Under the pieces are notes generated by a model, which saw only the letters and a program-made list of their open reading frames with translations, was not told the origin of the DNA and searched no databases. The translations under genes and the position numbers were made by a program. This document shows, piece after piece, positions 35,812-42,103 of a stretch of DNA of 42,103 nucleotides (its first letter is position 1; each line of letters starts with the position of its first letter). This DNA comes from an uncultured Sphingomonadales bacterium (lineage in GTDB: Bacteria; Pseudomonadota; Alphaproteobacteria; Sphingomonadales; Sphingomonadaceae), in contig CALMZE010000033.1 of the NCBI GenBank assembly GCA_937870585.1, positions 1 through 42,103 on the forward strand, written 5' to 3'.

Positions 35812-36051
35812 TCACTTCTTCTTCGCGCCCCCGGCGAGGCCGCCCATGAGCTGCTTGACGAAATCCATCCCCGCATCGCCCATCGGCACCCAGTTGCGCA
35901 CCATTTGCTGCATCATGTCCGGCGTCAGCCCGGTATCGGCCACCTGCTTCATCTTGGCGAGATACACCTCATGCACTTCGCTCAGATCCGGCAAGCCGAG
36001 CAGGCGGCGCACTTCCTCGGGCGTGGTATCGACTTCGATATTGAACTTCAT
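35812..36051 (-). CDS. DUF6489-like small protein
   Basis: 79 residues: MKFNIEVDTTPEEVRRLLGL, then a helical region (VHEVYLAKMKQVADTGLTP) and a Lys-rich end (GGAKKK). This pattern is a conserved small protein of sphingomonads that I recall as DUF6489; the family name is from memory. No signal peptide. It points toward mnmE and is divergent from the methyltransferase gene across 59 bp. Function unknown. Confidence 0.8.
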   Translation of the reverse strand: MKFNIEVDTTPEEVRRLLGLPDLSEVHEVYLAKMKQVADTGLTPDMMQQMVRNWVPMGDAGMDFVKQLMGGLAGGAKKK

Positions 36052-36110
36052 CGCTGCATCCTCCCGAAAGGCTTGAGCCTCGCGCGCTCACGCTGCTAGG
36101 GGTTTGCCCG

Positions 36111-36602
36111 ATGCAGGACGCGAACGCAATTGCCCGTGTGGAAACGCCCATCGGCCCGGTCATAGTGCGCGCGACCGGGGATGTGCTCACCGGTGTGCGG
36201 ATTGGTGGATCGGCACAGGCATCGGGCGCGCAAACCCCGCTCATAATCGAAGCCATCCGGCAGATCACCGCCTATTTTGATGGGCAACTGACTGACTTCA
36301 ATCTTCCCCTGCAAGGGCTCGACACCGAGGAAGGCCGAACCTTGCGCGCAGGCATCGCCTCCATCCCCTATGGCCAGACGCTCACTTACGGCGCGCTCGC
36401 CAGCCAGACAGGATCGGTCGCCCGCGCGGTGGGCCAGGCCTGCAAGACCAACGCCTTCCCGCTGATCATCCCCTGCCACCGCGTCATTTCCACCAGCGGC
36501 CGCGAATATTATTCCGCCGGAGACGGGCCGCGCACCAAAAGCTGGCTGCTCGATTTCGAATATGATCATCTTCCCGCAGAGCAAAGGACACGATTGATAT
36601 GA
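36111..36602 (+). CDS. ogt: Methylated-DNA-protein cysteine methyltransferase
   Basis: Suicide repair of O6-alkylguanine. 163 residues. The acceptor cysteine is Cys122 in IPCHRV; the helix-turn-helix region has IPYGQTLTYGALASQTG, and the Arg finger lies in ARAVGQACKTN. It is the single-domain Ogt type, without the Ada N-terminal domain. It overlaps the following hydrolase gene by ATGA. Confidence 0.93.
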   Translation: MQDANAIARVETPIGPVIVRATGDVLTGVRIGGSAQASGAQTPLIIEAIRQITAYFDGQLTDFNLPLQGLDTEEGRTLRAGIASIPYGQTLTYGALASQTGSVARAVGQACKTNAFPLIIPCHRVISTSGREYYSAGDGPRTKSWLLDFEYDHLPAEQRTRLI

Positions 36603-37273
36603 GCGGCTTCAAGATTGGCGAGATGGACGTGTATGTGGCCGAACCAGCGGGCACGCCTAAGGCCGCAATCATCGTGATTCAGGAAATTTTCGGCGTGAAT
36701 CCGGGCATTCGCAAGAAATGTGATGACTGGGCCGCGGCGGGCTATCTGGCGGTCGCTCCCGATCTCTTCTGGCGGTTCGCACCTGGCTGCAACCTTGATC
36801 CCGATGTGGAAAGCGAGTTGCAGGAAGCGTTCGGCCATTTCGGCGTTTATGATGCCAATGATGGCGTGACGGACATTTCAGCCGTGCTCGCCGAACTGCG
36901 CGCGCGCGGCATCGCCAAGGTCGGCTGCGTGGGTTACTGCCTCGGCGGGCGGCTCGCCTATATGATCGCCGCGCGCACCGATATTGATGCGTCGGTCGGC
37001 TATTATGGCGTGATGATTGATCAGATGCTGGACGAAGCCGCCGCCATCAAGAAACCGCTGATGCTCCACATCCCGACAGCAGACGGCTTTGTGGATGCCG
37101 CAGCCCAAGCCGCGATGCACCAGGGGCTGGATGCCAACCCGCTGGTGACGCTCCACGACTATGAAGGGCTCGATCACGGCTTTGCAGCCACCAGCGGCAA
37201 CCGCCGCGATGAAGCCGGCGCGCAACTGGCGGACGCACGGACGGCGGCGTTTTTCCGGGAATGGCTGGGGTAA
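36599..37273 (+). CDS. Dienelactone hydrolase family protein
   Basis: 224 residues, alpha/beta hydrolase. The DLH triad is visible: Cys114 in GYCLGGRLAY, Asp162 in PTADGFVD and His193 in GLDHGFA, with Glu29 in QEIFGV. Cys as nucleophile identifies the carboxymethylenebutenolidase class. It may act on dienelactones from chloroaromatics or on other lactones or esters; no ring-cleavage genes are nearby, so the specific substrate is open. It is coupled to ogt by ATGA. Confidence 0.9.
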   Translation: MSGFKIGEMDVYVAEPAGTPKAAIIVIQEIFGVNPGIRKKCDDWAAAGYLAVAPDLFWRFAPGCNLDPDVESELQEAFGHFGVYDANDGVTDISAVLAELRARGIAKVGCVGYCLGGRLAYMIAARTDIDASVGYYGVMIDQMLDEAAAIKKPLMLHIPTADGFVDAAAQAAMHQGLDANPLVTLHDYEGLDHGFAATSGNRRDEAGAQLADARTAAFFREWLG

Positions 37274-37319
37274 GAGGAAGTGCTACAGGGCCAATGTCCG
37301 TTAACATGGAGCCCAGGCC

Positions 37320-38948
37320 CTAACCGTTCAGCCATCCCGCAATTGACAGTGATTGAAGCAGTTCGATCAAGGTAATGCCAAACACGCTGTCCAGCACGAA
37401 AACCAATCCATAAACGAACAAATAGTAAAAAGCCGCACACCCTATAGCCACGGCCAGCCCCATTTGCACTGACCAGACCGAGGCAATTGGCAGTCTTGGC
37501 CAGACTTCGAGGCCGCCCTTTTCGGGCAATCGCGCGGCCATCCAATGGTTGATGGCGGGAATACCCCTCATCAGGCAGAATGTACCGAACACCAAATTCA
37601 ACAGGGCCGGGATTTGCGTTGAAAACAGCATCGCAAAGAGCCACCAATGTTCATAGGCCGAAGGGTCTTTCATCAGAGATGGCAGCAACTTTGCCGGGTC
37701 TACCGGCGCTCTATAGCCGCCCAGAAAAGCGAAATGGTTGAACAATTCAGTCGCCCAAAAGACGGTAATCGCTAGCAATCCCATCAGCGCAATGGAAATA
37801 AGCAGATCGACGATTCCCAACCATAATGGCCAAGCCCCGCCCCGTTCGAGCCCGCGCCGCAATAGCCCGCGCGTCACCCCCAGCGCGAACCAATCAAAGG
37901 GTGTGTTGACCAAGGTGAGCAAAGTAAGGAAGTAAACCAAAGCAATCATATCTTGCGAAGCTCGACCTCGGGGCAAAACCAAGGGGGTCGTGAGTGAAAG
38001 AACAATGAAAACTGCTGAAAAGGCGCAGAGCGCCAAGCCCATTCGATTGAGTCTACGGGCAAAATTCATTGACATTGCGACAGCGAAAGCGCCAGCGACA
38101 ACGCCAGCGAAAGCGAAAGCGAAAGCGACAGCGAAAGCGGAAGCACCAGCGAAAGCGACAGCGCCAGCGACAGCGACAGCGAAAGCGAAAGCGACAGCGA
38201 AAGCGCCAGCGAAAGCGACAGCGCCAGCGACAGCGACAGCGAAAGCGCCAGCGACAGCGAAAGCGACAGCGAAAGCGACAGCGACAGCGAAAGCGAAAGC
38301 GACAAGAGATTTCCAGCTGGAGAGTTTGACGGCCAGCACATAGCTGACGATCATGCCGCCCATCGAAAATAGGCTCAAAGCGCGTGACCACCCATCCGCC
38401 GCCTTCAGCCCTAGAGCGGATTCGGCAGCCCCAACATGCCCAGACCAGCCCCACACCAGAAAAATGACCGCAATGGGGTAAAACAGCGCAATGGTAAGGC
38501 ACTTGTCATAAGATTGCGGTGTCCAAAGGGGGGCCGCTTGTTGCAATCCAAAGGCGTTGGGCCACAGGCTGGATTCCGGTTTTCCAGCATCACCAAAAAA
38601 CCTGTCCACCCGCACCAGAATCCAGCGAATTCCGCGCGCGTAAAAATGTTCCAACCTGTCTTCGGCAATGCTCGTGCGGACCGCAAGATAACGCGCGCGG
38701 TGCTCGCTCCGCTCGTCCGCACCGCCAAGCCAAACCATCAAGGCCACCCAGCACATGCAGGCCACCATCGTGCCCAGCATGACCATCCGGTAGATCGGGA
38801 AAGCGGATGGAGGAATCAATTCCTTCAGCGGCAATAGAAATTGCCAAAAGGCCCCGATAAAGATGGCAGCAATAACGGCATAGAAGAAGCCGATTGATGC
38901 GTTTGTTATTCCCGCCTGATCAGTCTCATGTTGTTTCTTGCGCGCCAT
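37320..38948 (-). CDS. Polytopic membrane protein with long Ala-Phe/Val/Gly dipeptide repeat
   Basis: 542 residues, not recognised. Hydrophobic segments lie at about 22-42, 52-72, 150-172, 190-212, then a repeat block (about 217-292), then about 300-325, 335-355, 380-405, 440-465 and 490-530. The repeat block is 38 dipeptides of Ala-Phe, Ala-Val or Ala-Gly, coded by the hexamers GCT-TTC, GCT-GTC and GCT-GGC; it is long enough for three or more membrane passes. The gene is markedly lower in GC than its neighbours: I counted 26 of 60 bases in the line at 37381. It stands alone between dienelactone hydrolase (convergent) and a gene-poor stretch. Probably acquired; function unknown. Confidence 0.8.
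   Translation of the reverse strand: MARKKQHETDQAGITNASIGFFYAVIAAIFIGAFWQFLLPLKELIPPSAFPIYRMVMLGTMVACMCWVALMVWLGGADERSEHRARYLAVRTSIAEDRLEHFYARGIRWILVRVDRFFGDAGKPESSLWPNAFGLQQAAPLWTPQSYDKCLTIALFYPIAVIFLVWGWSGHVGAAESALGLKAADGWSRALSLFSMGGMIVSYVLAVKLSSWKSLVAFAFAVAVAFAVAFAVAGAFAVAVAGAVAFAGAFAVAFAFAVAVAGAVAFAGASAFAVAFAFAFAGVVAGAFAVAMSMNFARRLNRMGLALCAFSAVFIVLSLTTPLVLPRGRASQDMIALVYFLTLLTLVNTPFDWFALGVTRGLLRRGLERGGAWPLWLGIVDLLISIALMGLLAITVFWATELFNHFAFLGGYRAPVDPAKLLPSLMKDPSAYEHWWLFAMLFSTQIPALLNLVFGTFCLMRGIPAINHWMAARLPEKGGLEVWPRLPIASVWSVQMGLAVAIGCAAFYYLFVYGLVFVLDSVFGITLIELLQSLSIAGWLNG
38073..38303. repeat. Hexanucleotide tandem repeat (GCGAAA/GCGACA/GCGCCA)
   Basis: About 38 six-base units in a row. Only two of the six positions vary, giving three unit types. 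A 60-bp block recurs (38145-38190 and 38205-38250 are nearly identical), showing expansion by block duplication. None of the six frames contains a stop across it. Confidence 0.95.
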
Positions 38949-39135
38949 GGCGCATGATAAACATCAATGGCTTTGGCGATGCAAGCATTCGGAGCTATTT
39001 GGCATAACGCCAGCGCGCCCTTGTCATTTTGCCAAAGCAGCAAATTGATCGAACGAGTGAGTTCAACTCCAGCTTGGCGCGGGGCCTTCATATGAGGAGA
39101 CATTCGGTGTCATTTTCACAATGACGAACAGTATT

Positions 39136-39150
39136 GTTCTTGACATGTTC
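39136..39150. promoter_or_regulatory. Possible LexA (SOS) box GTTC-N7-GTTC
   Basis: GTTCTTGACATGTTC matches the direct-repeat LexA box of alphaproteobacteria; a -35-like TTGACA lies within it. About one such match is expected by chance in a window this size, and no SOS-type gene follows. Confidence 0.25.
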
Positions 39151-39580
39151 CATCTCATCCCCTAGCGCCCTGCCCCATGTCCGGCTTTGCGTAAACTTGT
39201 GCCGGGCGGGCCGTTCTGGCGGAGGTCTGGGGTTGGGTTCATGAACCAACCTGCTCATGAGGCACAGGCCATGGCTGCACAGAACCGGACCCTGTCTCCA
39301 TCCATGCTCCTGCCGGTGCGCCAGCCCTGGCGGCGGGAGCGAGAGACAAGGCCCGTGAGCACAAACCGGGGCGAAGGCGGCTCGGGCGCACCTGATGACG
39401 AGGCCGTTTTCCAAATGGGCAATCAAAGAGCATCGGGGAACCTCAGGACTCCACAGCCATAACGGCCCGTCCGAAGCGGTTTTGCGACATGAAGGCGAAA
39501 AGGCGAACGCAACGGCGGGGGCAGAGATGCCGGAACCCGCTTTTTGTGTGGGCGGGTGGACTCTGAGTCTCCAACAATCG

Positions 39581-39704
39581 TCATTCCCGCGCAGGCGGGA
39601 ATCCAAGATCACTAAGACTGCAAACTGGGGATCCAAGGTGTTCCTAGATTCCCGCCTCAAGCTTCGCTTGAGTTTATCCTGAGCGAAGTCGAAGGGCGGG
39701 AATG
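39581..39704. repeat. Composite nested palindromes (ATTCCCGC and CTGAGCGAAGTCGAAGG types)
   Basis: ATTCCCGC (39583-39590) pairs with GCGGGAAT (39595-39602). A second ATTCCCGCC (near 39648) pairs with GGCGGGAAT (near 39694-39702), and its loop contains a TCAAGC-TTC-GCTTGA hairpin (39657-39671) followed by the TATCCTGAGCGAAGTCGAAGG repeat. One element thus sits inside another. Confidence 0.8.
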
Positions 39705-39726
39705 ACGGTGAAAAGAATGAGCTCCC

Positions 39727-40173
39727 CTAAGCCAGCTGCACCAGCTCCCCGCGCCGGTTGCGATAATCGCCTGGCATGGTCATCGGCACCGGCGTGACGA
39801 GTGCGCCGAGCAGGCCCATGGCGGCATAGAGAGTCCCGGTGCCGACCAGCATGGCAAAGGCTGCATTCAGCACCTGCGCCGCGATATGAAATTTGAACAG
39901 CGCGCCAATCCCCCAGCGCAGCGACTCGGGAGTGGCCAGCGGCTCAGTCTCACCACGCAGCTCTGTAATCAGGCCCAGCGCCTGCTCCAGCTGGGTTTCG
40001 GGCACACGCACCAGATAGCCGCCGAGCGCAATCAGCTGGAGAGAGGCCTGCCCATGATTCCACGCGCCTGCGAAGACCAATATCCCTTCCGCCTCCAACG
40101 CGGAGACGAAACAATCGAGTTCAGGCAGGCTGAAAATCCGGGCGATAGGAACCAGATCATCGCCCGGCTCCAT
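39727..40173 (-). CDS. DUF2007-like protein with C-terminal membrane segments
   Basis: 148 residues from ATG 40173 (MEPGDDLVPI), 4 bases after the terC stop; an in-frame TTG six codons upstream lies inside terC. The N-terminal DUF2007-type domain has IFSLPELDCFVSALEAEGI and LGGYLVRVPETQLEQAL. Two hydrophobic segments follow (about 93-112 and 115-135). DUF2007 proteins are called putative signal transducers without proven function. Last gene of the rho-kinase-terC unit. Confidence 0.8.
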   Translation of the reverse strand: MEPGDDLVPIARIFSLPELDCFVSALEAEGILVFAGAWNHGQASLQLIALGGYLVRVPETQLEQALGLITELRGETEPLATPESLRWGIGALFKFHIAAQVLNAAFAMLVGTGTLYAAMGLLGALVTPVPMTMPGDYRNRRGELVQLA

Positions 40174-40177
40174 CGCG

Positions 40178-40918
40178 TCAGATCCCCGCAACCGCCATCA
40201 CATGGGGATGCACTTCGTGCCAGCCTTCCCAGATCATCTTGCCCGCGACATAGACGATCACGGTCAGCCCCACCCACGCGATCCAGCGATACCGCTCGAT
40301 ATATTGCGCGATGATATTGGCCGCGACCCCCATCAAAGCAACCGCAAAGATCAGCCCGACGATCAGAATGCCGGGATGCTCGCGCGCGGCACCTGCGACG
40401 GCGAGCACATTGTCCAGGCTCATCGACACGTCTGCAATGGCGACCGACCAAGCGGCGGCGGCAAAGCTCTTTGACGCGGTGATGCCCGAATGCTCGTCGC
40501 CCTCAATTTCGGGCGAACCCGGCGATTCCTCAGCACTATGCCCCTTGATGTCCCGGTACATGCGCCACGCGACCCAGAGCAGCAGGATGCCACCCGCGAG
40601 CACCAGCCCGACAATGCCGAGCAGCCACGTCACCATCAGCGCAAAGACGACACGCAGCACCAGCGCCGCGATCACGCCGATGAAGATCACCTTCTTGCGC
40701 TGATCCGCAGGGAGGCCGGCCGCGAGCGCGCCGACAACAATCGCATTGTCCCCTGCCAGAACCAGATCGATCAGCAACACCTGAATGAAGGCCGCAAACG
40801 CCGCTGGTTCGCCGATGTTGGAGAAATCGGCGACAATATGCTGCCAAATGTCCGCAGGCCCGCCCAGTGCAGGCGCTGCCGAGGCGGCCCCGCTGACCAT
40901 CATCATCACATCAAACAT
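40178..40918 (-). CDS. TerC family membrane protein
   Basis: 246 residues, about seven membrane segments. The two TerC metal-site motifs are present: DLVLAGDNAIVVG in an early helix and IADVSMSLDNVLAV in a later one. Members of the family export Mn2+ or act on metals during membrane protein maturation. The loop about 120-150 is acidic. It starts 3 bases after the kinase-like gene. No yybP-type riboswitch is seen upstream. Confidence 0.9.
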   Translation of the reverse strand: MFDVMMMVSGAASAAPALGGPADIWQHIVADFSNIGEPAAFAAFIQVLLIDLVLAGDNAIVVGALAAGLPADQRKKVIFIGVIAALVLRVVFALMVTWLLGIVGLVLAGGILLLWVAWRMYRDIKGHSAEESPGSPEIEGDEHSGITASKSFAAAAWSVAIADVSMSLDNVLAVAGAAREHPGILIVGLIFAVALMGVAANIIAQYIERYRWIAWVGLTVIVYVAGKMIWEGWHEVHPHVMAVAGI

Positions 40919-40921
40919 GCT

Positions 40922-41437
40922 CTATGTGCCTTGTCCTTCAGGACTGATACGCAGCCCGCCATTCTCTTGCCATTCATCGGGTGCGGGGGGTTCCCACATC
41001 CCTTCCATAAAATCAAACATGCCGCGATCAACGCGCATCGCAAAGGTTTCCCCCTGCTCCGCATTGCGCTTGGCCACGCGGAGCCAGCGCGTTTCGCGCG
41101 GGACATCAACGAAATGCACAGCAACGCTCAGACCGGCATCCCCGCACAGCGCACGAAACTTGTCCCGATGCGCCTTCTTGGTGAACCCCAGATCCAGCAC
41201 CGCAGGGCAGCCGCGCGCAATGGCCTGTTGCGCCATGGTGAAGATCAGCGCCTCACAGCGATTGACCCGCTCCATCATCCAGTCAAACCGGATGGGGTTG
41301 GGCTGATCAGGGCCGAACAAGGGCACCATCCATTCATCAATCGAAAAGCGCAGCGCGCCCATCTGGTCGGCCAGTGTGCGGGCATAGGTCGTCTTGCCCG
41401 CACCCGTGCAGCCAACAACAAGGATCACCTGTGCCAT
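40922..41437 (-). CDS. P-loop kinase-like ATPase (AAA_33 type)
   Basis: 171 residues from ATG 41437; GTG 41449, four codons upstream, is possible, but the AAGGGG spacing fits the ATG better. Walker A GCTGAGKTTYA is near the N terminus, then SIDEWMVPLF, a substrate-loop region, and VHFVDVPRETRWLRVAKRN with Arg residues typical of nucleoside or small-molecule kinases. Related to zeta-toxin-like and chloramphenicol phosphotransferase-like kinases. No antitoxin-like gene is adjacent, so a toxin role is not supported. It begins 15 bases after the rho stop. Confidence 0.82.
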   Translation of the reverse strand: MAQVILVVGCTGAGKTTYARTLADQMGALRFSIDEWMVPLFGPDQPNPIRFDWMMERVNRCEALIFTMAQQAIARGCPAVLDLGFTKKAHRDKFRALCGDAGLSVAVHFVDVPRETRWLRVAKRNAEQGETFAMRVDRGMFDFMEGMWEPPAPDEWQENGGLRISPEGQGT

Positions 41438-41452
41438 GGGCGGGCGCACCCC

Positions 41453-42103
<651 letters not shown>

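Larger units (their letters stand above)
38949..39726. other. Gene-poor stretch with repeats and possible SOS box
   Basis: 778 bp with no gene I can support. 39136-39150 reads GTTC-N7-GTTC, the alphaproteobacterial LexA pattern, overlapping a TTGACA (39140-39145). 39170-39560 is GC-rich with small palindromes (GGTTCATGAACC near 39237) and open on both strands, but neither reading resembles a protein. 39581-39704 holds nested palindromic repeats. Confidence 0.5.

Noticed and set aside
38073..38303. CRISPR array or minisatellite-only element
   Set aside because: No spacers; units are six bases and the block is in frame inside a membrane protein gene.
37990..38343. Lys/Ala/Thr-rich plus-strand frame over the hexamer repeat (histone-H1-like)
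   Set aside because: Arises only because the repeat is open in every frame; its flanks are antisense to the membrane protein and it has no conserved start region.
39088..39660. 190-codon minus-strand frame
   Set aside because: No recognisable domain, runs through palindromic repeats and has odd Pro/Cys/His-rich composition; kept as unassigned rather than as a gene.
40922..41437. Zeta-type toxin of a toxin-antitoxin pair
   Set aside because: P-loop kinase fold is similar, but no antitoxin gene is adjacent and it is embedded in the rho-terC transcription unit.

Overview
The window is a chromosomal segment of an alphaproteobacterium, most likely a member of the Sphingomonadales. The evidence is the order mnmE-mnmG-rsmG-parA-parB with several ParB-binding (parS) palindromes, a metX/metW operon, a hisC-tyrA pair, an ftsE-ftsX-ydcF-plsC operon, generally high GC, and many short inverted repeats of the kinds scattered through sphingomonad genomes. 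There is no rRNA, CRISPR array, transposase or phage gene. Two genes run off the window: korA on the left and rho on the right.

Layout. 1-2.5 kb: korAB, a ferredoxin-linked 2-oxoacid oxidoreductase. 2.6-4.3 kb: DNA photolyase and a PilZ protein, convergent. 4.4-6.6 kb: metX, a GNAT acetyltransferase and metW in one overlapping operon. 6.6-8.6 kb: hisC and tyrA, overlapping. 8.8-11.6 kb: ftsE-ftsX-ydcF-plsC on the minus strand. 11.8-13.4 kb: a zinc-ribbon membrane protein, a 58-residue exported peptide and tRNA-Leu(GAG). 13.4-18.3 kb: a non-classical chaperone-usher surface-fibre operon with two DUF4402-like subunits, one chaperone and one usher-like barrel; two terminator-like hairpins flank the second subunit gene. 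18.4-20.4 kb: a class A penicillin-binding protein. 20.6-24.9 kb: a two-gene module (SWIM zinc finger protein plus a 981-residue helical protein) ending at the 3' end of tRNA-Ala(CGC). 25.2-29.3 kb: an SDR oxidoreductase, malate synthase G and tRNA hydroxylase TrhO. 29.4-35.7 kb: the segregation and tRNA-modification cluster mnmE, mnmG, rsmG, parA, parB and xth, with four parS or parS-like sites. 35.8-41.4 kb: DUF6489-like protein, alkyl-DNA repair methyltransferase, dienelactone hydrolase, a low-GC membrane protein with a long hexanucleotide repeat, a repeat-rich gene-poor stretch, a DUF2007-like protein, TerC, a P-loop kinase, and then rho.

Most of the gene content is housekeeping: central carbon metabolism, methionine and aromatic amino-acid synthesis, division, peptidoglycan, tRNA modification and chromosome partitioning. 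The unusual parts are: (1) malate synthase G carries two in-frame palindromic repeat insertions read in two different frames; (2) the membrane protein at 37.3-38.9 kb has about 38 tandem six-base units that code for alternating Ala-Phe/Val/Gly and are open in all reading frames; (3) the DUF4402 fibre operon appears to set subunit dosage with internal terminators; (4) the SWIM plus large-helical-protein module lies at a tRNA 3' end with lower GC than its surroundings; (5) four parS-type sites lie within 2.5 kb, three of them inside coding sequence.
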